47,982 bases of DNA from Gammaproteobacteria bacterium (GCA_002746645.1 PDPU01000004.1:1-47982), one strand, 5' to 3'. Counted from the first letter of the stretch, positions 17,906-26,163 are shown. Program-made: numbers and translations. Notes: generated by a model not told the origin, from the letters alone.

Positions 17906-18256
17906 TCAGGCCTGTTTCCCGCGAATCAGTGATTGCAGGGTGTATACTAGTATTGCCATGCCGATGGCACCGGCCACGGCGATGCCGAGCAGCACGAACC
18001 AGTCGATCGGGCCGCCGAGATCGTCAAAGCCCGAGTGCGTGATGTTCTGCACGAACAGCACCGCGGCAACGGCGCCTACGGGCATCGTGAGCTGTGCCAG
18101 CAGGAACTTCCGCCAGCTGACCGAGCGATCGCGAACGAGGACGTACAGGTACAGGATCGTCACCAGGACGGCTGCTGCCACCATGCCCCAGAACAGCGTG
18201 CGGCCGAACATTTCCTCGAAAACGGCAATCAGGGTGCCGAGTGTCATTTCCTGCAT
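17906..18256 (-). CDS. Small membrane protein, DUF5368-like
   Basis: A 116-residue protein with three hydrophobic segments (TLFWGMVAAAVLVTILYLYVL, FLLAQLTMPVGAVAAVLFV, WFVLLGIAVAGAIGMAILV) and an acidic N-terminus (MQEMTLGTLIAVFEEMFG). An excellent ribosome site, GGGAGGAAG, precedes the ATG. I believe this is the DUF5368 family, small proteins found beside sulfide-oxidation genes in proteobacteria, but the name rests on memory of the family's appearance. It lies between the Tat-exported SQR and the TDT channel, so it may be a membrane partner or electron-transfer accessory of one of them. Confidence 0.8.
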   Translation of the reverse strand: MQEMTLGTLIAVFEEMFGRTLFWGMVAAAVLVTILYLYVLVRDRSVSWRKFLLAQLTMPVGAVAAVLFVQNITHSGFDDLGGPIDWFVLLGIAVAGAIGMAILVYTLQSLIRGKQA

Positions 18257-18334
18257 GTGTGCTTCCTCCCGGTTGCATGGGGATGTCGATTTTCAGGTGA
18301 CTCGCTGGTACGGGCGACAGCACCGGAAACATGC

Positions 18335-19633
18335 TCAGGCCTCACCGCGAAGCATCGCGTTGTAGGTAGGCTTCAGGGCGATTTCCTTCATGAGCCAGCT
18401 CACCCACAGCTCTTCGAGCGGAGCGATCAGGCCGGGGAAGGAAGGTCTGAGGTTGTCGTGATAGTCGAATTCGACCAGCATCGCCCGGCCAATGCGCGTG
18501 ATCATCGGGCAGGAGGTATAGCCGTCGTAGATCTTCGTGCCCTCGCGGCCTGCGATGGTGGCAACGAGGTGATCTTCAACCACCGGCACCTGCCATTTCA
18601 CGCTCGCCGCCGTCTTGCCCTTGGGGACACCGGCGACGTCGCCCAGTGCAAAGATGTTCGGATACCGCAGGTGTCTGAGGGTTGCGCTGTCCACTTCGGC
18701 CCAGCCCTGATCGACCCACTGGTCGGGCCATGACAGCCCGGATTCGCGCACGAAGTCGGGCGCTCGCTGAGGCGGAATCACGTGCAGGTAGTCGTAGTCG
18801 AGCGTGGCTTCACCTTCCGGAGTGTTGAAGGTAGCCTGCTTCGCAGCGGCGTCGACGGCCTTGAGCACGTGGCTGTAGGCTGGCTCGATGTCGCGGTCGC
18901 CGAACAGCATGCGAACCTTCTCCGACACGATCGGCACACCGAAGAGGGTGTCGTTGTTGGCGGCATAGATGATCTCCATCTTGCCGGCATTGCCGCGTCG
19001 GCGAGCGATGTCGTCGATGAGGAAGGTGTGCTTGAGTGGCGCACCGGCACACTTCATTTCGGTGGCCGGGCGCGTGAAGATGCCCACACCGCCTTCGTCG
19101 GCGTAGTGCGATGCAGCCTCCCAGGTCTTCGCGGCATATTCCGGTCCGGCGTAGAGCGAGCCGATGCCGTTCTTTCCCACGAGATCGAGCGAAAAGCCTT
19201 CGATGGCATCGTGATCGAGCACGAGCCCCGGAGCGAGCACGAGAAAGTCATAGTCAAGTGTCTGCCCGTCTGCCGTGGCCACCGTTTTCGCATTCGCGTC
19301 CACGGCAACGACCGCCTCGGGGATGAGCGTGGCGCTTTTCGGCAGCCATTCCTCGGTGGTCGACACGACGTAGTCGGGGGTCTGCAGGCCGGCCGCCACC
19401 AGTGAGAGGCCGGGCTGGTAGAGGTGTTCGCGGCGTGGGTCGATGAGCGTGATGCTGGCGCCGTCGAGGCGCTCGACAAGACGGTTGGAGAGTGCCGTGC
19501 CTGCGGCTCCCGCACCGATGATGATGATCTTCGCCTTGGTGCTGATGGGCGTTGTTTTCGCCGATGAGGTCGCGGACAGTGTCGTGGCAACACCGGCCGC
19601 CGCCGACAGGGCAAGGAAGTCTCTGCGTTTCAC
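18335..19633 (-). CDS. Tat-exported sulfide:quinone oxidoreductase-like flavoprotein
   Basis: 432 residues from a GTG at 19633, chosen because AGGAG lies 9 bases upstream and because it starts a twin-arginine signal (VKRRDFLALSAAAGVATTLS). FAD-binding GAGAAG is at 40-45. Cys195 (MKCAGAPLKH) and Cys375 (YDGYTSCPM) match the active-site pair of human-type SQOR. A third Cys found in some SQRs is replaced (LVLAPGLVL). The C-terminus (EFDYHDNLRPSFPG and following) is the membrane-associated part. It would oxidise sulfide or polysulfide at the periplasmic face and reduce quinone. It is a paralogue of the cytoplasmic SQR fusion in the facing operon. An upstream extension to 19834 overlaps the YeeE gene and is not credible. 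Confidence 0.92.
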   Translation of the reverse strand: MKRRDFLALSAAAGVATTLSATSSAKTTPISTKAKIIIIGAGAAGTALSNRLVERLDGASITLIDPRREHLYQPGLSLVAAGLQTPDYVVSTTEEWLPKSATLIPEAVVAVDANAKTVATADGQTLDYDFLVLAPGLVLDHDAIEGFSLDLVGKNGIGSLYAGPEYAAKTWEAASHYADEGGVGIFTRPATEMKCAGAPLKHTFLIDDIARRRGNAGKMEIIYAANNDTLFGVPIVSEKVRMLFGDRDIEPAYSHVLKAVDAAAKQATFNTPEGEATLDYDYLHVIPPQRAPDFVRESGLSWPDQWVDQGWAEVDSATLRHLRYPNIFALGDVAGVPKGKTAASVKWQVPVVEDHLVATIAGREGTKIYDGYTSCPMITRIGRAMLVEFDYHDNLRPSFPGLIAPLEELWVSWLMKEIALKPTYNAMLRGEA

Positions 19634-19707
19634 GGTTGGCTGCTCCTGTTCGTGCTGTCGATTGAATGAGGATCCTCGATCGGGGTAACGATTTTCCGAT
19701 CGGGTGA

Positions 19708-20328
19708 TCAGTGTGAGCCTTGCGCCAGCTGCTCGGATCGGCCGGTGTCGTCGATGGTCTGCGTGCTGCGCAGTGACGCCGGCAGCAGGAAGGCCACGGC
19801 GATGAAGGCGATACCGAGGGCGATGCCGATCCACTCACCCGGGACGCCGGTGAAAAGCGCCGTGTAGTCGGCTTCGCTGATGGCGCCGAGCGTGCTCTTG
19901 CCGCCGGCGATGCTGTCGAGAATGCCGGTGGATTTCACCCAGGCGTAACTCGCCATGTAGGCGGCAGCGCCGAAAAGCCCCCCGAGCACGAAGAAGAAGG
20001 CGTCGACGCGGCCACTTGCGGCGGCCGACAGGCCCGTGCCGGGGCAGTATCCCGTCATTGCCCAGCCGGCACCCAGCAGGGCGCCGCCGAGAATCACGCC
20101 GATGTAGGCACCCTTGACCGACAGGTGACTCGGGTTGACGAGGCCGGCGAGCAGGCCGCCGAAGAGCAGCACCGAAGCGATGCCGATGGCGAGAAGGATG
20201 GTGCGCATGAGGTGAAGGTTGCTCAGGCGCAGCATGTCGATGATCCAGTTCGGGTTGGTGGCACCGATACGATCGAGCACGAATCCGAAGGCGAAGCCCA
20301 CGACGAGGGCGAGCAGCAGCGTGTTCAT
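19708..20328 (-). CDS. YeeE/YedE-type sulfur transport half-protein (second subunit)
   Basis: A 206-residue membrane protein with five or six helices. The diagnostic segment is MTGYCPGTGLSAAASGRVDA, with Cys95 on a pore loop, as in YeeE/YedE (TsuA-like) proteins that carry thiosulfate by Cys-mediated relay. It is half the length of full YeeE, and the partner half is the gene immediately upstream (3-base gap), so the two likely form a heterodimer equivalent to one full-length transporter. Position in a sulfide-oxidation operon suggests movement of thiosulfate, sulfane sulfur or a related species. Confidence 0.9.
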   Translation of the reverse strand: MNTLLLALVVGFAFGFVLDRIGATNPNWIIDMLRLSNLHLMRTILLAIGIASVLLFGGLLAGLVNPSHLSVKGAYIGVILGGALLGAGWAMTGYCPGTGLSAAASGRVDAFFFVLGGLFGAAAYMASYAWVKSTGILDSIAGGKSTLGAISEADYTALFTGVPGEWIGIALGIAFIAVAFLLPASLRSTQTIDDTGRSEQLAQGSH

Positions 20329-20331
20329 GGT

Positions 20332-20892
20332 TCAGGCTCCCTTGCGGTACAGGAGGATGGCAACAGGTATCGCTGCCGCGAAGGCGCCAAGTGCAAACAG
20401 ATAACCCGATACGGAAGTCTGCATCATGCCGCTCATCATGTGGCCGGAAGTACAGCCACCGGCAAGGCGTGCGCCGTAGAGCACCACGAAGCCACCGACG
20501 AAGGTGGTGAGGTAACGACCCCAGGGGTTGTTGCCGAAATTGTTGCGCCATACCTTTGGCGCGCGGCGCTCTTCACCGCCGATGCCGCCGCGCATGAAGG
20601 ACGAAACCGCAGCACCCACCATCATGGCGAGTACGAAAAGGAAGGAGTAGTTCAGCGGGTTGGCGACGTTCTTCGCGTACTTGCCACCGCTCTTGTCGAG
20701 GTAGGCATTCGGGCTTGCGTAGCCACTTTTCGTCTCGCTCGACTCGACGACGACCGAGCTGTCGGTGGCGTTCCAGAGAATGCCGTCGAAGATCACGAAT
20801 TGTGTGGAAACACCGATCGGCTTGACCAGTACCACTGCAGCGAGAAATACGAGACCGAGGGCAAGGCCGCCGATTTTCCAGTTCAGAACCAT
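20332..20892 (-). CDS. YeeE/YedE-type sulfur transport half-protein (first subunit)
   Basis: 186 residues from the ATG at 20892, which gives the usual family start (NWKIGGLALGLVFLAAVVLVKPIGVSTQFV). A later loop, LAGGCTSGHMMSGM, contains Cys147 in the GGCTSGH motif that is diagnostic for YeeE/YedE. The segment between the first two helices (about 42-78) is polar and Ser/Lys-rich. No good Shine-Dalgarno precedes 20892; a GTG at 20949 would add 19 residues and cannot be excluded. It is the first gene of the leftward sulfur operon, with the complementary half directly downstream. Confidence 0.88.
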   Translation of the reverse strand: MVLNWKIGGLALGLVFLAAVVLVKPIGVSTQFVIFDGILWNATDSSVVVESSETKSGYASPNAYLDKSGGKYAKNVANPLNYSFLFVLAMMVGAAVSSFMRGGIGGEERRAPKVWRNNFGNNPWGRYLTTFVGGFVVLYGARLAGGCTSGHMMSGMMQTSVSGYLFALGAFAAAIPVAILLYRKGA

Positions 20893-21139
20893 GGGGAAAA
20901 CTGCAGGACTGAAGAAAACAATTACTGAGTATGGACCCGAAATTGTCACATGTCTGTAACTTTGTCACACTGGCCTGTTGCGATCCGACTGCCCGATCAT
21001 CCGCCTTCGGGCTGGCAATCCGGTCATTGCCCCTGGGCGTCGGCACCTTGGTCAACGGGAGCGAATGCATCGCTGCATCCGCCTGGCGAGTGTCCGAGCG
21101 GTTGATCGAGTAAAAAACATTGCGGCAGGTCTTGTTTCT

Positions 21140-21157
21140 GGAATATATTCGTATTCC
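21140..21157. promoter_or_regulatory. Candidate operator: GGAATA-N6-TATTCC palindrome
   Basis: GGAATATATTCGTATTCC is a perfect 6-bp inverted repeat with a 6-base spacer in an AT-rich patch, about 100 bases upstream of the symporter start. Its symmetry fits a dimeric repressor or activator site. Which regulator binds is not visible; no local regulator gene belongs to the symporter operon. Confidence 0.4.
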
Positions 21158-21178
21158 ATATGGCTCGAGAAGAATTCT

Positions 21179-21195
21179 TGTGCCATAAAGGCACA
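21179..21195. promoter_or_regulatory. Short hairpin TGTGCC-ATAAA-GGCACA in symporter leader
   Basis: A perfect 6-bp stem with a 5-base loop, 22 bases after the GGAATA palindrome and 64 bases before the symporter start. It could be a second operator half or an RNA hairpin in the leader. There is no T tract, so it is not a standard terminator. Confidence 0.35.
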
Positions 21196-21259
21196 TATGA
21201 CCGGAATGTATGCCTGTCGCGATCAACTCAGGAACAAAGCTCGGGAGGAGGAAGCAAAC

Positions 21260-22834
21260 GTGTTTGCCGTTATCAGCTTTGTGGGTTTTACCGCCATGGT
21301 GGCGGTTGCGGCCTACTACTTCACGAAGGAAGAGAAACTGGATACGTCCGACGGGTATTTCCTGGGTGGGCGGAGCCTGACCGGCCCGGTGATCTGCGGG
21401 TCGCTGATGCTGACCAACCTGTCGACGGAACACCTTGTCGGCATGAACGGTGGTGCTTACCGCGAAGGAGCCATCCTGATGCTCTGGGAAACGCTGGCGG
21501 CACTGGCGGCCATCGTGATGGCGCTCTATTTCCTGCCTCGCTATCTGCGGATGGGCTTCACCACGATCCCGGAATATCTGAACGACCGTTACGACAAGAC
21601 CACGCGTTCGATCACGGCCCTGTTGTTCCTGATGTCCTACGTCTTTGCGTTGCTGCCGGTCGTTCTCTACACTGGGTCACTGGCGCTTGAAGGATTGTTC
21701 AACGTTTCCGAAACCCTGAGCCTGTCCAAGTCGGCGTCCGTGTATGTGATGGTCTGGAGTATCGGCACGCTCGGGTCGATCTACGCGATTTTCGGTGGCC
21801 TGCGCGCGGTTGCGATCTCGGACACGATCAACGGGGTCGGCCTTCTGATCGGCGGCCTGCTGATCCCCTTCTTCGGGCTGATGCACATCGGCGACGGTAA
21901 CCTCGTCGACGGTTTCAACCTGCTCTGGACCGAGTATCCCGAGAAATTCGTTGTCCTCGGTGACGCCGAAAGCTCCATCCCATGGCAGACTCTGTTCACC
22001 GGCATGTTCATTGCGCAGGGATACTACTGGATCGCGAACCAGGCGATCATCCAGCGGGCACTTGGCGCGAAGAACCTGGCCGAAGGGCAGAAGGGCGTGT
22101 TGATGACCGGTGGTGTGAAACTGCTCGGGCCGATCATGCTGGTGCTGCCCGGCATCATCGCCTGGCACATCTTCGAGGGTGGGCTGGAAAACCCCGACAC
22201 GGCTTATCCGCAACTCGTGGCCACCGTGCTGCCGCCAGTGCTGACCGGTTTCTTTGCCGCGGTGGTCATGGGGGCGGTCCTGTCCACCTTCAATTCGGCG
22301 CTGAACTCGGCGTCGACCCTGTTCTCGATCGACATATACAAGGGTTGGCTCCGTCCGAATGCCAGCGACCACGACATGGTTCGCTTCGGCAAGATCGTCG
22401 GTGTCGTACTTGCCGTCGGGGCGATGATCGTCGCACCGATGATGGCCAATGCTCCGGACGGACTCTACCTGCTGCTGCAGGCGCTGGCAGGAGTGTTCAA
22501 CGTCCCGATCTTCAGCATCCTGATGGTGGGTCTGATGACCCGACGTGTTCCGGCGCTGGCCGCGAAGGTGGTCATCGTCGTCGAGCCGATCATCTATGTG
22601 CTGCTGACCTTCGTCCTCAAGGTGGACATCCACTTCCTGCACCTCATGGGAACGATGTTCGCCGGAAGCGTGCTGACCATGCTGTTGATTGGCCAGTTGT
22701 TCCCGCGCGACAGCGACTTCGTCGCACGAGACAGCAATGAGGTCGATACGACACCTTGGGCGCTGGCCAAGCCGGTTTCCCTGGTGATCGCGCTGATCAG
22801 CCTGTCATTCTTCGTCATCTTTGCCGGCAACTGA
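21260..22834 (+). CDS. Sodium:solute symporter (SSS/SLC5), YidK-like
   Basis: 524 residues from a GTG at 21260 preceded by GGGAGGAGGAAG. The protein has about 13-14 helices. The N-terminal FLGGRSLTGPVICGSLMLTNLSTEHLVGMNG, then LPRYLRMGFTTIPEYLNDRYDKTTR, closely follow the wording of E. coli YidK and of the sugar-transporting SLC5 branch. It would import a small organic solute with Na+. The operon continues with a periplasmic binding protein and a UspA-like protein. A symporter normally needs no binding protein, so the pairing is unusual (see findings). Open frame upstream of 21260 is non-coding in character. Confidence 0.92.
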   Translation: MFAVISFVGFTAMVAVAAYYFTKEEKLDTSDGYFLGGRSLTGPVICGSLMLTNLSTEHLVGMNGGAYREGAILMLWETLAALAAIVMALYFLPRYLRMGFTTIPEYLNDRYDKTTRSITALLFLMSYVFALLPVVLYTGSLALEGLFNVSETLSLSKSASVYVMVWSIGTLGSIYAIFGGLRAVAISDTINGVGLLIGGLLIPFFGLMHIGDGNLVDGFNLLWTEYPEKFVVLGDAESSIPWQTLFTGMFIAQGYYWIANQAIIQRALGAKNLAEGQKGVLMTGGVKLLGPIMLVLPGIIAWHIFEGGLENPDTAYPQLVATVLPPVLTGFFAAVVMGAVLSTFNSALNSASTLFSIDIYKGWLRPNASDHDMVRFGKIVGVVLAVGAMIVAPMMANAPDGLYLLLQALAGVFNVPIFSILMVGLMTRRVPALAAKVVIVVEPIIYVLLTFVLKVDIHFLHLMGTMFAGSVLTMLLIGQLFPRDSDFVARDSNEVDTTPWALAKPVSLVIALISLSFFVIFAGN

Positions 22835-22857
22835 TTCTGGTCAAGGAGGAGAAACCC

Positions 22858-24147
22858 ATGTCTGCAAGAAAACTGCTCTTCGCATCTGCCATCTTCGGTC
22901 TAGCCGGCGTCGCTGCAGCCGAGACGGACCTGACCATCGCGATCCCGGAGTCCACCGATGCGGTTGGTATCGAATCCATCGTCGACAGCTACCCGGGTGC
23001 GGATGTCACGGTGGTCAAGGCGCCCTATGCCGAATTGTTCGACCGCATGTCCGCGGCTGCCCGTTCCGGTTCGGGTGAATTCGACATCGTCATGATGGAT
23101 GACCCGTGGATTCCGTTCTTTGCCGAGAACGATTATCTGGAGAACCTGACGCCGTATTTCGTTGCTGACGGCGTCGGTGCGCCTGATTCGGATTTTCTGG
23201 CGCAGTCTCTGGCACTTTGCCGCAACCCCTATGGCACTGGCGCGTTCATCTGCCTGCCCTTTGCCGGCAATGCGCAGATGTTCTTTTATGACTGGCGCCA
23301 GTTCGAGCGGCACGGCGTGTTCGGAGCGCCTGAAAACTGGGATGATGTCATCAAGGCCGCGCGCGGGGTCTCGATGGCGGGGCGGAGCGACAGCTTCGGT
23401 TATGGCACGCTGGATCAGCGTCCGGGATTGTCACGCTATGGCTATGTCTATCGCGGGGCCGAGGGCAACCCGATCGTTGCCGACTTCCTGCCGATCCTGT
23501 GGTCCTACAATGGCTCGGTGATGAACGAGAAAGGGAAGATCACGCTCGACACGCCGGAAGCCCTGCGTGCGCTGGACGTGTTCCTGCAGCTGGCGAACTA
23601 CGCTCCGCCGGCTGCAACGAAGTATGGCGCCGAGGAAGCCGGCGAGTCGATCGCCATGGGCGTTTCGGCCTCGTCGATCAACTGGCCCAACTGGATTTCC
23701 GTATTCGAGGACCCGGAGAAAAGTGCCGTTGTCGGCCGCATCGCCTATGCCAGTATCCCCGATGGCAGTGCTGTTGGCCGAGCCGAAATCGGGCACTGGG
23801 TCCTCGGCATTGCCGCAGCCTCGGATGACAAGCAGAAGGCGTTCGATTTCATCACCTGGGCCACATCGCCCGAGCAGCAGCGGATCGCCGCCGAAGCGGG
23901 TAACCCGCCGGTACGCTATTCGGTACTCACCGATCCGGAACTGACGCAGCAGGATCGTTTCCGCCACTATCCGACACTGATGGAATCGATACTGTTTTCA
24001 CGGCCGCGTCCGCGCCACGCATCCTGGGTCGAGATGGAGCGCGTGCTGGGCACGCACCTGTACCGGGTGCTGCACGGTGAAGTCAGCCCCGAAGACGCGC
24101 TGGCTGCGGCACAACACGATCTGACCGCCATCGTCGATGGCAAGTGA
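22858..24147 (+). CDS. Extracellular solute-binding protein, family 1 (sugar-type)
   Basis: 429 residues from the ATG at 22858, with AAGGAGGAG just upstream. The signal peptide ends near residue 21 (SAIFGLAGVAAAE). Typical family-1 features follow: TIAIPESTDAVG, then DIVMMDDPWIPFFAENDYLENLTPYF, LPFAGNAQMFFYDWRQFERHG and FDFITWATSPEQQRIAAEAGNPPVR. It would capture a sugar or other polyol-like solute in the periplasm. ABC permease (MalF/MalG-like) and ATPase genes that normally accompany this family are absent here. Its neighbours are a YidK-like symporter 23 bases upstream and a UspA-like gene 18 bases downstream, all on one strand. Confidence 0.92.
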   Translation: MSARKLLFASAIFGLAGVAAAETDLTIAIPESTDAVGIESIVDSYPGADVTVVKAPYAELFDRMSAAARSGSGEFDIVMMDDPWIPFFAENDYLENLTPYFVADGVGAPDSDFLAQSLALCRNPYGTGAFICLPFAGNAQMFFYDWRQFERHGVFGAPENWDDVIKAARGVSMAGRSDSFGYGTLDQRPGLSRYGYVYRGAEGNPIVADFLPILWSYNGSVMNEKGKITLDTPEALRALDVFLQLANYAPPAATKYGAEEAGESIAMGVSASSINWPNWISVFEDPEKSAVVGRIAYASIPDGSAVGRAEIGHWVLGIAAASDDKQKAFDFITWATSPEQQRIAAEAGNPPVRYSVLTDPELTQQDRFRHYPTLMESILFSRPRPRHASWVEMERVLGTHLYRVLHGEVSPEDALAAAQHDLTAIVDGK

Positions 24148-24165
24148 ACTTCGAAGGAAAGACTC

Positions 24166-24636
24166 ATGTCCTTGTATGAACACATTCTGGTAACCATTGA
24201 TCTGGATCAGGGGCACGAGGAAGTCGCCCGCAAGGCGGCGGGACTGTCCAAGGTCTTCGGCGCGAAACTGAGCCTGATCCATGTGGTCAGCCACACGTAT
24301 CTGAGCGCCGCCTTCGGGCCTACGGTTGCCGGGTTCAGTCCCATCAGCACCGGCAGTTCGGAGGCGGAAGTCAAGGCCAGGGTCGACAACGCCCGCGACG
24401 CCCTCGGGAAACTGGCAGCGGCCAACGATGTGGCCGAGGCTTCCATCCACGTCTGGGTGGCGACCTCCACCAAGACCGCGGTGCGCAAGGTCATCGAAAA
24501 CGAAAACATCGATCTGCTGGTGGTTGGTAGTCACCAGCGCAGCCCACTGGAGCGGATGCTGGTCAACTCGAGCGGCTATCAACTGCTGCGCAACGCGCCC
24601 TGCGACGTGATCGTGATCGATCTGCCGACAACCTGA
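24166..24636 (+). CDS. Universal stress protein A family, degenerate ATP motif
   Basis: A 156-residue single-domain Usp protein (YEHILVTIDLDQGHEEVARKAAGLSKVFGAKLSLIHVV at the start, LLVVGSHQRSPLERMLVNSS at the end). The ATP-binding consensus G-x2-G-x9-G-(S/T) reads G-SH-Q with Asn at the third Gly position, so ATP binding is doubtful and it may be of the UspA (non-ATP) type. GAAGGAAAG precedes the ATG. It closes the symporter/binding-protein operon. In the Halomonas TeaABC TRAP transporter a Usp protein (TeaD) also tunes uptake, so a regulatory role on transport is plausible here. Confidence 0.92.
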   Translation: MSLYEHILVTIDLDQGHEEVARKAAGLSKVFGAKLSLIHVVSHTYLSAAFGPTVAGFSPISTGSSEAEVKARVDNARDALGKLAAANDVAEASIHVWVATSTKTAVRKVIENENIDLLVVGSHQRSPLERMLVNSSGYQLLRNAPCDVIVIDLPTT

Positions 24637-24878
24637 TCGGTTGCGGGGTTCTTTCCTTCCGATGATGCCTTGACGCGGCGACCTGCCGGGTTCCTTGTCT
24701 CGGATTCTGTCTCCCGAGTCCGACGATGGCCGTGCAGGCAAGACAGGCAGAATGGCGTGGTTCCTGCTGGGTCTTGAGCCTTATCCAGGTGTGGCAGGAG
24801 CATGGCCAGCGTGGCTCGGGTGAGCACGCCCGTTCCGTCATTGCCTGAGCCTTGCCGAGTCGACCGAGTTGGAAGTTC

Positions 24879-25940
24879 ATGAAGACATTGCTGATGATGC
24901 CGATCTACCTGATTCAGGTGTTCACGCAGACGAAGTCCTTTGCGAAGAACCCGGTGCTCGGCAACACCTTTCTGAACCGCTGTGGGCTGCACGTCGCACG
25001 AGTGGTGCTCGCTCACGCCGTGATGCGCTTTCGCATGTTCCTGCTGTCCGGAGACGTGGATGCCTGTCAGCGCCGCGCCTTCCATCGCGACGGTTTCATG
25101 GTGATTCACAACTTCCTGCCGGCAGAGGAATTCGACGCACTCAAGGCCGAGATCGAAGCCGCCGATGCCGAAGTGCGCGAATGCGTCCAGGGTGACACGC
25201 TGACCCATCGCATCATGCTCGATCCGCCAACGCTCGCCGCCATGCCGGCGACCGGAGCGGTGCTCGACAAACCGGAGCTCCGGCAACTGCTCCGCTTTGC
25301 CGCGGGCCGATTCACGCCGCCGATCTCGTACATCCAGACCATCAGGAACCATTACACCGAAGGTGCCCCCGACCCACAGAAGAACCTGCATTCGGATACC
25401 TTCCATGCCACGATGAAGAGCTGGTTCTTCATCGACGATGTCGATGAGCGCAACGGCCCCTTCACCTACGTGCCGGGTTCGCAGCGCCTGACGCTTTCGC
25501 GGTTGCGCTGGGAGTACCGCAAGAGCATCGAGATCAGTTCAGGCAGTGACCGCTACTCGGGCAATGGTTCCCTGCGCCTGACGCCTGCGGATGCCGAGGA
25601 GATGGGCTTTCCCGCGCCGAAGGCGCTCAAGGTGGCTGCCAACACTCTCGTCGTCGCCAACACGCATGGCTTCCATTGTCGCGGCAACGCCAGCGAACGC
25701 AGCACGCGTACCGAACTCTGGACCATCAGCCGCAACAGCCCCTTCAATCCGCTGCCCGGCATGGACTTCCCGCTCTTCAACCGCCTGCAATATGCTGCGC
25801 TCGATCGCTGGCGCCGCTTTCTCGATCAGCGCGCCGCAAGCAAGGGGCAGCAATCCAGCTGGCACGTGATCGAAGCGAGGAACACGCTGGCGCCGATGGC
25901 CGGTGTCGATGCGAGTTCGGACCTTATCCGAAGGCCCTGA
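24879..25940 (+). CDS. Phytanoyl-CoA dioxygenase (PhyH) family protein
   Basis: 353 residues; the ATG at 24879 is preferred because the extra nine upstream residues have no family value. It is a double-stranded beta-helix Fe(II)/2-oxoglutarate dioxygenase: residues of about 66-95 (FHRDGFMVIHNFLPAEEFDALKAEI) are the family start, His171-x-Asp173 (HSDTFH) and a distal His at about 263 or 266 (NTHGFHCRG) bind iron, and an Arg in the following STRTELW segment would hold 2-oxoglutarate. A hydrophobic N-terminal stretch (LLMMPIYLIQVF) may associate with the membrane. The substrate is unknown; PhyH proteins hydroxylate lipids and diverse small molecules. The 3' end overlaps the convergent RAM-domain gene by 17 bases. 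Confidence 0.88.
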   Translation: MKTLLMMPIYLIQVFTQTKSFAKNPVLGNTFLNRCGLHVARVVLAHAVMRFRMFLLSGDVDACQRRAFHRDGFMVIHNFLPAEEFDALKAEIEAADAEVRECVQGDTLTHRIMLDPPTLAAMPATGAVLDKPELRQLLRFAAGRFTPPISYIQTIRNHYTEGAPDPQKNLHSDTFHATMKSWFFIDDVDERNGPFTYVPGSQRLTLSRLRWEYRKSIEISSGSDRYSGNGSLRLTPADAEEMGFPAPKALKVAANTLVVANTHGFHCRGNASERSTRTELWTISRNSPFNPLPGMDFPLFNRLQYAALDRWRRFLDQRAASKGQQSSWHVIEARNTLAPMAGVDASSDLIRRP

Positions 25941-26163
25941 ACGTCACCAGGGTTTCCGTATCCCTGATGTTGCCGACGCCGTGTACCTGTTCGTTGACGT
26001 AGTGCCCGAGGTCGACATCGGTGTCGAGATAGAGCTTCAGCAGAAGATCGAAGGCGCCGGCCGTGGAGTACACCTCCGAGCAGCCGTCGAGTTCGGCCAG
26101 CCTGTTGGCCACCTCGTAGGCCTTGCCGGGTTCGCATTTGATCTGAACGAAATACGCGCGCAT
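25924..26163 (-). CDS. Stand-alone Lrp/AsnC ligand-binding (RAM) domain protein
   Basis: 79 residues from the ATG at 26163, which has AGGAG 9 bases upstream. The whole protein is one alpha/beta RAM domain (MRAYFVQIKCEPGKAYEVANRLAEL, then VYSTAGAFDLLLKLYLD) with no helix-turn-helix. Stand-alone RAM proteins form oligomers that bind amino acids or other small ligands and can modulate full-length Lrp-type regulators. It converges with and overlaps the PhyH gene. Confidence 0.9.
   Translation of the reverse strand: MRAYFVQIKCEPGKAYEVANRLAELDGCSEVYSTAGAFDLLLKLYLDTDVDLGHYVNEQVHGVGNIRDTETLVTFRAFG

Larger units (their letters stand above)
20893..21259. other. Divergent intergenic region, sulfur operon / symporter operon
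   Basis: These 367 bases hold no gene I can support. They are less GC-rich than the flanks near 21130-21200, where two short inverted repeats lie (listed separately). TTGTCACA occurs twice (about 20943-20950 and 20962-20969) as a direct repeat with a 19-base period, close to two helical turns, upstream of the leftward YeeE gene. Promoters for both operons must be here. Confidence 0.5.

Noticed and set aside
20940..20975. Fnr/Crp binding site upstream of the YeeE genes
   Set aside because: The TTGTCACA copies are direct, not inverted, and no half-site pair fits TGTGA-N6-TCACA or TTGAT-N4-ATCAA well enough.
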